From Prunus persica (Eukaryota > Streptophyta > Magnoliopsida > Rosales > Rosaceae), in the NCBI RefSeq assembly GCF_000346465.2, contig NC_034010.1, positions 22,548,981-22,612,980 on the forward strand: a stretch of DNA of 64,000 bases, given 5' to 3'. How positions within the stretch are numbered: the first letter of the stretch is position 1; the number at the start of each line of letters is the position of its first letter. Shown here one piece after another: positions 10,885 through 23,124 of this stretch. The translations under genes were made by a program, and so were the position numbers. The notes beneath the pieces are model-generated. The model was given only the letters and a program-made list of their open reading frames with translations, had not been told where the DNA came from and did no database searches.

Positions 10885-13389
10885 ATGGAGCAATTTCGAA
10901 AGATTGGGGAGGATTTGGGAAGTTTAAAGGCCTTGATGGTGTTCCAAGACAACATCCAAATCAATCAGCGGCAGTGTTTTTTGCTGCTTGATATCTTCAG
11001 CTCAGCATATGAATCAATAGCAGAGGAGATGAAATATAATCTGAGATTTGAAGAGAAGCACACTAAATGGAGGGTTCTCGAGCAGCCGTTGAGAGAGCTC
11101 CACCGGATATTCAAAGAAGGAGAAGCCTACATCAGGCACTGCTTGGAAACAAAGGATTGGTGGGCTAAAGCCATTACTCTCTATCAGAACTCCGATTGCA
11201 TTGAGTTTCACATCCATAACTTACTTTCCTGCATGCCGATTGTCATTGAAGCAATTGACATTGCTGGAGAAATATCAGGGTGGGGTCAGGATGAGATACA
11301 AAGGAAGAAAACCGTGTTCGCGGATAAGTACAAAGATGACTATAGAGATTGGAAACTTTTCAAGTGGAGATTTGGGAAGCAGTATTTGATTACTCAAGAT
11401 TTCTGCAATAGGTTTGACACAACATGGAAAGAAGATAGATGGACTCTTCTCCATAAAATCAGAGAAAAGAAACTCTCGGGTTCGACAAAGTACGGGAAAC
11501 GCCTCATAGATCTTCTTTTCAAAAGCTTAGATGGATCAGAGTCACAGCCTTTGAATGGAAAACTCTTACCTAGTTCAATCCTGGTGGGGTCGAAAGACTA
11601 CCAGGTGAGGCGACGGCTAGGGGGTGGAAGTCAGTATAAAGAGATCCTATGGCTGGGTGAAAGCTTTGCCTCAAGACACTTCTTCGGGGATATTGAACCC
11701 CTGCTGCCAGAGATTTCTTCATTGTTATCTCTGTCCCACCCCAACATAGTGCACTTCCTTTGCGGGTTTACGGATGAGGAAAAGAAAGAGTGTTTTCTCA
11801 TTATGGAACTGATGAGCAGAGACCTCTGCAGCCACATCAAAGAGATTTGTGGCCCACGAAAACGACTTCCATTTTCTCTTCCTGTTGCAGTTGATCTGAT
11901 GCTTCAAATTGCAAGAGGAATGGAATATCTCCACTCGAAGAAAATCTACCACGGAGAATTGAATCCTTGTAACATACTTGTTAAAGCAAGAGGCATCTCC
12001 ACAGATGGGTACTTGCAAGCCAAGGTTTCAGGTTTTGGTTTAACTTCTGCGAAAAGCCCCAGCCAAAAAAACCTTTCAAATCAGAATGGAAGCCTACCTT
12101 TCATATGGTATGCTCCGGAAGTTCTGGAAGAGCACGAACAGACAAAAAGTAGTGAGAAAAAGTACACAGAAAAGTCTGATGTGTATAGCTTTGGCATGGT
12201 TTGCTTTGAGCTTCTGACAGGCAAAGTGCCTTTTGAGGATAGTCATCTTCAAGGAGAGAAGATGAGCCGAAACATAAGGGCAGGAGAGAGGCCGTTGTTC
12301 CCATTCTATTCTCTGAGATATGTGACCAACCTCACAAAGAAATGTTGGCACAGTGACCCTAATCTACGGCCAAGCTTCTCATCCATCTGTCGGATTCTAA
12401 GATATATTAAAAGGTTCCTTGCAATGAATCCTGATTATAACAGCCAGCTAGACCCACCAGTGCCTATGGTAGATTACTGTGAGATTGAGTCAGGGATTCT
12501 GAGAAAGATTCCTTCTTGGAAGAGTTGTGAGCAACCACCAGTATCACAAATCCCATTTCAGATGTTTGTTTATAGAATTGCGGAGAGAGAAAGAACAACG
12601 TTGAAAGATACTTCAGAATCAGGAAGCGATGGAGCTTCAATCTGTGGAGATGAAATGGTGACCACTCCAGACGAACCATTCCCGCCCGCGCCTGAGAGGA
12701 AGTGTTTAACATCGCCTGATAGCATGAAAAAGAAACTTCCATTCTTGAAGAAATCTTCAGATGTGAAAGCCAACAGACTACCAGGTTTCCCTAATCACAC
12801 AACTCATTTATGCCTGATTATTTCCTGAGAAACATATATCTCAGTTAGAACCGCTAACATGTTAATACCTAAAACAGCAGAAACTAGATCTTACTGAAAA
12901 AACATTCAAACATAGAGGAAGACTAGACGTATATTAGTACTTTGCATATAGCATACACATGTTGTGATTGATTGCACCAAGTAATATGGTATCAAAAGTT
13001 ATTAATATGATTCTCCCTTCTGCCTGTTTCACTATCCTTGCACCTGTTACACATTTTCTAGCAGAGAATCGTATGCACTGGCAATGAACAAACTCTATTA
13101 TTATAGCATGAAACTTCCCCTTTACTTTTATGCACAACTAGAAAAGGAGAGTAATGTGATTTTTAGACATTAGAAAACAGGATTATTTCTTTTATGCCCC
13201 GGTGCACTGACGTCTTCAGGCTTTGGTTACACAGGAACACCAAGAGGACGGTCTGTCAGACCACCACAGATGAGCCCTTGTGGCCGTAGTATTAGTCTGA
13301 GAATGAGTTCAGAAAGCCAGCTAATGGCGATGACTCCAAGAATACGGAGAACATCATCTGGACATGCCTCAGATTCTGAGCTCTCCTAG
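10885..13389 (+). CDS. MLKL: Plant MLKL-like protein: HeLo-type N-terminus plus pseudokinase
   Basis: I read two coding exons, 10885-12784 and 13220-13389 (689 residues). The uninterrupted frame runs on to 12828, but a GT donor at 12785 and an AG acceptor at 13218-13219 join in frame to a Ser/Arg-rich tail ending TSSGHASDSELS. Residues 1-190 are the helical region formerly called DUF1221, described in plants as a HeLo-like four-helix bundle. Residues 240-510 are a kinase fold lacking catalytic residues: HRD is replaced by HGE (HGELNPCN, 356-363), DFG by GFG (383-385), and no VAIK lysine is visible. Structural motifs remain (APE at 410-412, SDVYSFG, RPSF). Plant MLKLs limit biotrophic pathogens and associate with microtubules or membranes; that role is family knowledge. 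The C-terminal tail (510-689) is basic and probably disordered. The gene is convergent with the SPA1-like gene. Confidence 0.9.
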
Positions 13390-14654
13390 ACCTTGATACG
13401 TCATACACTGTGTCAACAAATGACTTAGCTTCAGTCTAACTTTCATGCAATATGTGGATTGCTCAATCAAACATCAAGAGAAAGCACAGTTCAAGATAGG
13501 AACAGTTTAGCTTGCTCTGATGACTACATGCATCTGTATCAACAGTAGATTGTGTTTAAGAGCCACGGTTAAAATGTTTGAAGGACAGAATTCTTTGTCA
13601 ACGAAAGCTCAAATGTACAGAAGGAATCTATACCAGGAGAAAGATGGAGGAAGAAAAAGGTAAGTGGGGGACAAAAGTTGCAAGACCATTGGAATTTCTT
13701 TTCAGAATCAGAACAAGATATCATGGGCAGAAACTCAGAGCAATCCTTTAGTGAGTAACTTTACAACGAGTCAGCTACAAACTTACAAGGTTGAGTCATA
13801 AAGAGCTTAACATTTGTATACAATATATAATTATGTGGCAAAACCTTTCATACCTTTAAAGTTTGTCCTCTGCAGAGGAACGATTTATTCAAGGAATCCG
13901 TTGAGCTTAACACAGGCAAGACTTCAACAGTGATGATCTCTGACAAGATATAACAACTTAAGGGCAAGAAAAAGACAACCTCAATTCATCTCAACCAGGG
14001 GCAAAAGATGAGATTGTATATCTGAGAATAATATCGTCTTATTGGGTATATGAGTCATGATAAAAAATTCCATTATTAGTTTAATACTGAGATGATCAGA
14101 AAGTGTAAAGCATTCAGAAGTGGCACAACTTTGATCAAGCCGTGCAAATAATGAATCAAAATTTACATCTTATGTTTTTTCTTTTTTTTGCATCAATAAC
14201 TTCAGCAATACGCAAATAAGTTCGAATTTGGAACTTAGTATAAAAATCCCAACAGCATCACAGTGAAGTCATAAATTTCTCTTCAAATTTAGAGTTCCGA
14301 GCATTTAGATTCCTATACTAGTATCTGTTCCTAGATGTATACTTTCTTGTATAAGATATATATTCCTTGAGAAATTCTTGAAAACACAAATTGATTTCTT
14401 CATGAAGTTCACTTGCCATAATCAGCCTTTAATCGATTTCTTTTATCCGCATAATCGTAAATACATCCGGGACACATAGGGCTGGCTCTGTTAAATTTCT
14501 GTTATAATGTAGTCTTCAACCTGACTAGTTTATGCTTCAAATCATATTTTTCATTCCAAGAAGAAGAAAAAGTAAATCCAGGACAGGCAAGCTAATAAAA
14601 AATGTTTTCGGGAAAGAACAGATTCCTTGGATTATCTAGGGAACAAGCTTATAC
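13390..14654. other. Convergent 3' flanks of MLKL-like and SPA1-like genes
   Basis: No ORF of note is found in 1.26 kb between the two stop codons. The parts next to each stop probably hold the two 3' UTRs. No repeat or structured RNA was recognised. Confidence 0.5.
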
Positions 14655-14859
14655 TCACACCATCTGCAATAATTTCAAAGTTCCAGTTGAGTTGGCAGCA
14701 ACAAGTATGTTAGACTTTTTTCTCCAACAGACACTCGAGACAAACTGCCCACTATAATCACCAACCTCACTTCCAGAAACAGGATCAATTGATCCAAATT
14801 TGTGTGAAGTGATTGGCATGGGTAGACTTCTGTAATAACTATAAACCTGAAATGGGAAA

Positions 14860-14928
<69 letters not shown>

Positions 14929-17900
14929 TTATAGTTAGTTAAAATCTCAATCCATATAGTCCATAATGACATATTGATTTAAAATAACATAGAAACTTGA
15001 GGAAGGGTTGGAAGATGTCTCATTTGTTACTCTTGAAGGAGCAAATCTTTTGAAAAGAAAGCCCATACATTAAGTAGACCCTTCACCATCACATTCCCAT
15101 TTTAATACAACAAGAGATGGTTAAAGGTATGACTAGAAGGTGCTTCAAAAACGAACTCAGTATTGAAAAATAATAATCATAACCGGAGGGAGAAATCTAA
15201 GGATAACAAATTTGTACCTCGTTAGTTTCTGAGCCGCATGCTATGTATCCATCCGAAACGGATAAACCTACAAAATTCTGAGCAACCAGACATGAAGAGT
15301 TAGAACTATTAAAACATGATAAATTCTGAGAGTCTTATATCAAGAGCAGAGGAGCCAACCTTCTGATTAGTATGACCACTAAAAGTTAAGCTGCAGGCAT
15401 TGGAGGACAACCCAGTTGAGATTGCTTGGTTAAGATCCCAAAGCTTCAGAGTGTTGTCCGTGGATGCAGAAACAAGGGTTTCAGCATCTACAAATTTTAC
15501 ATAGCTAACAGCTTTTCCATGACCAGGTAAAGTGCACCAAGGGATTCTAGTATGGCGAAGATCATAGCCGTAGATCTTGTAATCGGCAGATCCAAAAACC
15601 AAGAGATTGGAAGAGAATGCAGAGAACTGAACGCAACAGACATTAGCAGGGCTCCAGATTGTGCCTATTGATTTTTTCTGCACAAATACCATTCAAAAAC
15701 ATTTCTCATAATTTTATAGTTTGGAAATTTTCATAAAGGTAAACTCCTGAACTTACAAACTATAGCTCAAGTTCAAAAAATAGTACCAGCAAGGATAAGT
15801 TGAGATCAAGAAGATAATATCTTGCATGCTAATGCCATTTTTAAATCATATAAGAGAGCAATACCTCATTGATGCTCCACAGTTTCACAGAAAAGTCATC
15901 ACTCCCACTAGAAAACTTTTTTGGGTCAGCTTGAGAAAAGTCGACAGACCAAGCCCTCCTTTGGTGCTCTACGTACTGAGAAAATCCTTGACCAGTAGAT
16001 GCATCCCACATCTGAACTTCATACATGAAGATGGTATTTATAATTGGTAAAGAAACAGATTTCTGACTTTATTAATAGCCTCAAATGAAAGCACTAACTT
16101 AAACCTTGCACAGGCATGCACAATTTACATGTAGTCTGGATTTACGTATTTGATTGTAGGAAACACACCTGTACAACCCCATCATAATCTGTTGATGCTA
16201 GATAGTTCTTAAAGTAGTTGTTCCAGCAAACACAGCTCAACTTAGATTTGTTTGGCATCTCAACTACAGGATAATGGATATCCAAAGAATTGTCTACAAG
16301 CGCAGCAAAATCAAAGATCTTGATTTTCTTTGATACTCCAGCTGTAGCAATATACTCCTCATCACAGTCGAAACTTAAACAGCAAATCACATTGCTAGAG
16401 TTGAGAAGATCTCCATTTCTTAATGTCCCACGTACTTCAAACTTGCTACGGCGAGCCAACTTGCTAACACCATCAAAAAAGGCTCCAAGCCGATCACCTG
16501 ATTTCTGATTGAGGCTTGAATCCTGAGTATGATTTCGCACATGACACCACCTGTATCGATTGTTTAACACCTCCTTATCAGAGCATGCTACAGGAGCAGT
16601 TTCTGTTTTCCCCATTTGGGATCTCATGGAGGCGTAAGCATCCTCTAGTTGACTGATATTCTTCATCAAGAGCGTCTCATTCATGTTTGACGCTGCAATT
16701 AATCGAGAAGAAACACCTGAACTTACAGGGTCTTCAAGACAGAAACCCTGTTCTCTTTCACTAGGAAATTCCCCTGATAAATGCCTCCTCCCCAACTTGT
16801 TTATATCTTCTTCTAGGCATCTTATAACTTCCACCAACTTAGAGGCATGCCCTTGCTTCTTGTCTTTTAATGGGATAAGAAAACTAAGTAATAACTCTGA
16901 TTCAGCATCAACATTATCAGCAGAATTCGAAAAATCATCACAGCAAGCCGATTCTTGGTATCCACCTATCAGTTTAGACTGCAAGATTTCTCTGTTGCAC
17001 GCCAGAAAATAAAAACTTCAGAATGTGGCCAGTTTAGACATACTTCATTGGATAACAAATAAAGGATATACCTTCACATCAACATGCACTAGAGCTATTG
17101 ATTGTGCACATTTACATGGTAATGGAACAACAAGCTTGCAGGTTGACAATTGTCAGTGCAACATAGATAATTGAGTTTAGCGACAACAATGCTGAAAAGT
17201 GAGAAGTTTAAGGCTTTAAGTTGGATTTGGATAGGTTAACCAAGTAAAGGATGGAAGTGTAGGAACTCATAATTGGTAGCATTACAATATAGATCATATG
17301 GTACCATTGCCTTGATTTTTCATACTCCTGATGACAAGGTTAATAAATATAGCAGAAGGCAGTAAATTGAAGAAATGCAGATGGTGGTACCTTGTTGTTG
17401 GACGAGCCAAAGGTTCAGGATGGAGAAGCCAAAAACAAAAGCCAGCTTCCAGCGGATTTTGTGAAAGAAACTTTGGTGGCAGAATTCGATGGTGCAAATC
17501 CAACATCACCGCGCAATGCACCTCCCATGATTCACAACGGCACAGCAACTGACATAAACGAGCTAAACAAGTCAAATGTATAGATTTTCTACTCCAACCC
17601 CAAGGATAGAACTTTAGAACTCAAAATAAAATAAAATAAAGACAAACGAAGATTGATTACAAGGATAAAGAGCCATTCAGTGGCACTACTGAGTCCCTGT
17701 TATTTTTCCAGTTTTGAGATCAAACTATTTCTTACATTAATTTGATAGCAGAACTTAGCACAAGGAATGTTACCTATTCATCATTTCAGAATTAACTTAC
17801 AGTGTCATAACAAGCGAACAACAAGTCTTAAGTTATGTTAGTTCAAACCAAATTATATAATAAAATCATCTGCCAAGATGTACAAGTTGTTCAAGTTAAC

Positions 17901-19330
17901 TTTCAAATAATAAGAACTTGTGGAAACACTTCAAAATAACTTCTCACCTCGAAAAGAAGAACCCCAAGGCAATAGACATTTGATGGAAGTGTGGAACCAC
18001 TCTCATTGAGCTCCTCTGGACTGGTATACCACTTCTCTTCCAGCTGAACAATTACAGAAATGGATCTTTGCTGTACGGCAATCAATGCATTTTGGTAGCT
18101 CGAATTCATTTGAAACTGGAGTTCACCATAGCCAGAATTCTGTGGACCAGCTATGCAAAACTTTTCCTCATTACCCTCGCTCAGTTTTAGCTGTTTTCCA
18201 CCTAAAATACGTTCAGCACATGCATCCTGCTCTAATGGCCTTTTGATAATCAAATCTCGGTTCATAAGACTATTTGATTCTCGGATGGCTGATGAACCTG
18301 TGTATTTAACCTTATTCGATGGAAATAAAATGAAGCGCGATGGTCGTAAGTCTTGCAAGACGAAACCTTGAGAGTGTGCAAAATCCACTAACTCCACGAT
18401 CTGTCTAAATATGAGCAGGCTTTCAACTATATCTACTTTGTGACCCCCAGGTTTAAGCCACTCCCTCAAGCAAATCCCATTACTGGTAGATTTTGGGCCA
18501 GACCTATGAAGCACATGTGAAGAAATCTGATCACTGTTAACAATTGATTTCAACTGTGCATCACAAGCTACCTCAGAACCATAACCCCGGTTTTCTTCCT
18601 TCTGGTCCGTAGCTGAACTACCAAAGCCACTGCAAGGTTCTTGAAATTTACTGGCACTCTTTCCCTTCAAGGTTTCCTTTACAAGTAATTGAGAATGGCT
18701 ATTAGTAGATTGGGTCTTCAGTTGCTTTTTGGCGATACTTAGCATATTGTTTGACATGATCTTGCTGTCCTCAACCCCTAAATATGCAGACAGTTTGTCT
18801 GGTTCCTGCTCTGAATGATTGCTTAACAAAGGCTTCAGACTTCGTATGCGAGAAGGCATTTCTAAAAGCTGACCTCTTACTCTCAACTGTGTCTGATCAT
18901 TGTCCTGTGACATAGTATCACCATGAAAATTTTTACTTCTAAATGCACTTGCTACCGGATCAGGATCTTGCCAACATTCCTGACTAGGACTAAGTAAAGC
19001 CGAATTTGGTTTCCTATGATGTTTCAATGTCATATCCTCAACCACAAGCCCCGTTCCATTTATGGAACCGGAGCTCTTACAGGGCGGCTCAAATACAGAT
19101 GAGGAAGTTACGCATCGACTCAAATCCTTTCCCTCCATTGTAACACTGCAATTCCTAGGCGAGCTCTCGGGCCAATTGCTCCTTCCCATTCCCAAAGTGC
19201 ACACTGGTGACTCCAACAAATTTGGACCCTCCAGTTTAAGAAAAGGATCACAATCCTTTTGCTTAAGTTTTTCATTCCTCACCACACCCTTTGCAGCCTT
19301 CTTATCTACCAAACTCTCAAAACCATCCAT
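14655..19330 (-). CDS. SPA1: SPA1-family protein: kinase-like, coiled coil, WD40 (COP1 partner)
   Basis: Seven coding exons on the minus strand: 19330-17948, 17548-17391, 16991-16169, 16011-15865, 15677-15360, 15277-15218 and 14846-14655. All join in frame, giving 1026 residues, close to the roughly 1030 of Arabidopsis SPA1/SPA2. In order: an N-terminal extension with [10 protein letters not shown], a divergent kinase-like domain from about residue 285 ([19 protein letters not shown] in place of HRD), a predicted coiled coil ([19 protein letters not shown]), and a WD40 propeller with strong matches such as [20 protein letters not shown] and [15 protein letters not shown] proteins join COP1 in a CUL4-DDB1 ubiquitin ligase complex that degrades light-response regulators in darkness. 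The ATG at 19330 is chosen because the same frame has a TGA a short way upstream. The length favours the SPA1/SPA2 clade over SPA3/4; which of the two is uncertain. Confidence 0.93.
14863..14922. repeat. (AG)30 microsatellite in the last SPA1 intron
   Basis: An uninterrupted 60-base run. On the coding strand it is (CT)30 and ends 16 bases before the last exon, so it lies exactly where the polypyrimidine tract belongs. Confidence 0.95.
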
Positions 19331-19341
19331 TTGCACTTCAC

Positions 19342-19905
19342 TCAATGGATATAAATAACTTCTGGTGAAGTGGCCTGCTCATGTCAAAATGAAAAAGAAT
19401 CGCTAATAAGGAAGACAGAAGAATTCATAATCAATGAGTTGGAAAATTAATTAAATCTAAAAGTATCAAAATCAGCATCAAGCAACACCAACTTCTGGTT
19501 TCGAAGACTCATCTTTTACATCAACAGAACATAAACCACATTTCCATTTACGTAAATTCGGAAAAATAAATGGAACAACTAAGTCTAGAGAAACAAAGAT
19601 TACCATCTAGGAAACCCCATCCACTCAAATGTAGAAATGTAATCCAACAGGGGAAAAAAAAAAGGTGAAAGTAAACAAGCGCAGACAAAAGAAAAAGAAA
19701 GAAACTAGTTATCCAACATCATCATTTTCTTGCAACAGTACAACACAAATGCATCATTCTTAACAATCTACAAAATCCAATCATCACCGGAGAGCAACAA
19801 GTTATTATATCACCACCAACTAAACAAGAACACAACTTACAGAAAAACAAAAACCCATTAATCTGAATCAAATTTCAAACCCAAAAGAAAAGGCATTTAC
19901 CATTG
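19342..19905 (-). promoter_or_regulatory. uORF across the leader splice junction of SPA1-like gene
   Basis: After removal of intron 19900-19375, the leader ATG at the end of the first exon runs on for 11 codons and stops at TGA 19344-19342, 11 bases before the main ATG (19330). In the unspliced transcript this ATG reads into the intron instead. It is a possible translational damper; no conservation was tested. Confidence 0.45.
19375..19900 (-). other. 5' UTR intron of the SPA1-like gene
   Basis: Minus-strand donor GTAAAT at 19900 and an acceptor AG at 19376-19375 after a T-rich stretch. The upstream leader exon spans roughly 20010-19901. Splicing creates a short uORF (see separate entry). 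Confidence 0.65.
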
Positions 19906-20037
19906 AATCAAGCACCAGGCAGAGTAACAATGGCAAGCAAGCCCACCAAATCCCCTGCAAGCTCAGAACAGAGAGCCACCAAAAAACTTGGCTGAAATAG
20001 AAAGCTTTTTCTTTTCAAAAACTGACAAAAGTGGAAT

Positions 20038-20051
20038 ATTGATATATATAT
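20038..20051 (-). promoter_or_regulatory. TATA-like box of the SPA1-like gene
   Basis: Minus strand reads GATATATATATC about 140 bases above the leader exon donor. It is a weak, low-complexity TATA-like string at a plausible distance. Confidence 0.4.
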
Positions 20052-20059
20052 CTCCAACA

Positions 20060-21960
20060 GTGTCTAAAACTTTTTACGTGGTGATATGAACATGATTAAA
20101 TTTTCTCAAGTTTACTGGTATCCTTTCTATATATGATTATAAAAACAGTTGTGGTTTATACTCTGTTTGTATATTTTCCATTTGCTGGTGCTTGTTTTCA
20201 AAATTCAGAGGCTTTTGCAAGTCTGGCAAAGAGAAGCAGCCACGATATTTTCTCTGAGAGAATTTGTGAACGAGACTGCTTGATTAGTGTAGTTGGTTGC
20301 TTTCGGTGGAGTTGTTTACACAAAAATGGGCATATGTTTTTTCTTTATTACTGATTCTGCCATGTTGAGATTTTTTGTGCTCATGGATTTAATTAGTGGA
20401 TGATAATGTAAGTAAGGTTTTTAGTTTTTGGTTTTGCTGAATGAGGTCTAAGAACATGATATCAGAATTGAAATCTGGTTGTGATTGCGCACATTTTGTA
20501 ACATCTGTAGATAAAATGAATCCAAACCATACAAACTGGTCAAATAAAATCAATTTCATTGTTTGATTCAACTTTTTACGCTAAAAATATCTTAATTTTG
20601 ACCATATTCGGTTTAGTATTTGAAAAATATCTTAATCGAACTAAACCATATAATTAGTATATTTATTTTTTACGCATTTACTCATATATAAAGAATCAAA
20701 AATTATGTTCTTTTCAATTCAAAATTTAAAATTAAATACTTTCAAAATTAAGAAAGAGATCAACTAGGAGAGAATACTTTATCCAATTTCAATTCTTTGA
20801 TTCACCTATCGAAGTTCACCGACTCCATGACCATAATTTTAGGATGACATCAATCTAAATCGGACCGTGCTTATCATGTCCAAACATAATCAGGTCTGTG
20901 GCTCAGCCGGTTGTAAATGCAGTCACCAAGTCAGCCTGCCAAACTTCGGTAACAGCAAATATGTGGTGTGGGATCGGTTGCGATGAAATTAGTGAACCAG
21001 ATTCAATCACAGTCCCCATCACATAAAGAAGAAGAAGAAGAAAAAAAATCCAATTGAGTAGTTATTCTCTCACTGTCTTTAGGGGCATTTGATGTAATTC
21101 AATGCAACCGTGGTGGCGGTACGGAGCATGGCACGTGGTTGGTAATGATTTAATTGGAGGGGTTTCAGCGAACCACGTAGCCAATGAATGAGTGGCTCAT
21201 AATGAGGCTGGTCGCACATCGATGTTGATGTGAGCACTACCCCAATTTGTAGATATTTCTCAGGGAATGTTCATGCCACCAGCTCAAGCTTCAATCAACA
21301 ACCATTTTTCTTGAGGGTACGCTACGGATTGCCCTCCTATTTTAAGAATACTGATATGCAACTGACCGTAGCACAACTTTTTATGGACATATATATATTA
21401 TTAACTTTTGATGTTAAATTAGGCTTTAACATGTCTTTAATTGAGTGAATTCGGTTTATCTTATATGGTGTTTAATGTTACACGATAATTTATTGTTTTT
21501 CCGAAAAAACTCTACAATTAGGTGATTGCTGTAGTTTATAGTTTATATGGTAAAAATAAATGTAGTTTATACAATTTTAGTAAAATTTATTTGTCCTTCC
21601 AATGAAAGTTTTCTGGCTCCGACTCTGTAAAGATAATGCAAGCCTAGATTGGCGGTAAGCCTTAATTTTACCATCTAATTATGTGACTGATTTACGTGTA
21701 CAATCTGGTCTTTCATGCATCAATACACGAAGTCCCCTTACTCATTATGAACAAACAACATCACACTATAACAATTATCAAAGCACCTGAGACCTACTTT
21801 TATGAAGAACAAAATATTACTCTTTGATCCTGGCCTTTGTCAACCACAAGTCTCGCTGTTACTATTTGGTAAGCCGCGATCGCTTTCGTTCTTGTTTTGT
21901 GCCCGAAATTTACATTTGTTTTAATTGTTTTTTCCTCTGAGAGATGATTTTTTATTTCTT
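20060..21960. other. Intergenic region upstream of SPA1-like gene
   Basis: AT-rich; no gene is supported. A short AGA-repeat is seen at about 21027. ORFs are short and show no family pattern. Confidence 0.5.
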
Positions 21961-21992
21961 TTATTTTGTTGTTGAAGGTTTGGATTAGTAAA

Positions 21993-22334
21993 ATGGCAGA
22001 GCCTGCTAGAGTTCTAGACAACAAGGTTGATGATGAGGTGCAGGAAGACAGAGAAATGGAGCAGAACGAAGAATCGGTAGCATCGCAAGAATTGCCAAAC
22101 TCAGTGTTTACAGCTGAGTTGAACCTCCTTATCGTGTTTCTCTCATTGATTTCTTTGTCAACCGAAGAAAGCTTAAACTCTGTGGAGAGAGAACCAGAAA
22201 GAAGAAATGATGGAGCTAAAGCTATCAAGAGATTACAAAAGAAAAAACAGGAGACAGATGAGGCCAAGCCGGTCCGGCGACGAACTCAAAGGTTTCAAAC
22301 GAGAATAAGGGATTCTAGGTTAGGAGTCTCCTAA
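21993..22334 (+). CDS. Unrecognised small charged ORF (doubtful)
   Basis: An ORF of up to 113 codons from the ATG at 21993 (the frame is open from 21966). It is very rich in Glu, Arg, Lys and Gln, with one hydrophobic patch (NLLIVFLSLISLS) in the middle. Upstream, a GTAAGCC donor near 21870 and a T-rich acceptor ending tgaag near 21978 look like a leader intron, which is the main support. A GT at the 3' end (22318) could also splice to an AG near 22421 and end a few codons later. I recognise no domain. It may be a real lineage-specific gene or a decayed fragment. Confidence 0.3.
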   Translation: MAEPARVLDNKVDDEVQEDREMEQNEESVASQELPNSVFTAELNLLIVFLSLISLSTEESLNSVEREPERRNDGAKAIKRLQKKKQETDEAKPVRRRTQRFQTRIRDSRLGVS

Positions 22335-23124
22335 CAGAACTTTATATGGTTCTAGGAAATTCTATTATTTTTTATCCTCAGAAGTTTGATAAAATATTGC
22401 TCCTCCTATGTATGTCCAGGCATGGCCGACGAGTATAAAGAATGATGTCGATGAAGGAGGAAACTGCTCAGCAAGGAAAGAGATGGCAAACGATGTCATA
22501 CAAAAGTTTCCAATTTCTCATAACTATATTTTATCCTATTTTTCTCTACACTTATTCCCCACAATTAGACAAAAAGAAAACTAAGAAAGGAAAGGAGCAT
22601 GCTTGGAATTCTTTCAAATAATATTATAATCATATTTGTCCTATTTTCATGCATCATTCTGTAACGAAATTGATTGACAAACACATTATATTAGATTATT
22701 GATATATAATGCATGTTTTTTTCTTCTTTTTCTGCAAGAAATGTATATGGAGTGCATGATATCAAATCAAAGAAGTTTGTGTGTTTGAAAGAGACAAAAT
22801 AAGCAAACGCGCCCAACAAGTTTGATCCAGGAAGTGTAGAAAATGCTTTCTCAAAGCTTATGGAAGAAGGCATGCAAAAGCATGTTTTACATTGTCGAAA
22901 CACTTATTGGCACATCATATGAATGAGAAGCTTCAAAGCTACATCGTGTTCATAAGGAAATACAAAAAGGAAAACAGGGGGGAAAGCAATTTATGAACAC
23001 AGGCTCAGACTCGCTAGAGCTTCAGAGAAAAAAGGAAGAAATTACCCCTAGTTTATCAGACCTCTATTTCCCGGCCTACAAAAATAGCACACGCAAAGAT
23101 AAATATCATGGAGCTCCTGCAATT
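22335..23124. other. Intergenic; ADNT1-like 3' UTR at right end
   Basis: Nothing coding is supported. Bases from about 22950 to 23124 probably include the 3' UTR of the minus-strand carrier gene. Confidence 0.45.

Noticed and set aside
14655..14972. ORF with a long Ser-Leu repeat
   Set aside because: It arises by reading the (CT)30 intron repeat into the last SPA1 exon; the acceptor at 14847 and the next exon upstream show that it is an unspliced frame.
19331..19345. Start of SPA1 at 19345
   Set aside because: That codon is TTG; the first in-frame ATG is 19330, and an in-frame TGA lies upstream.
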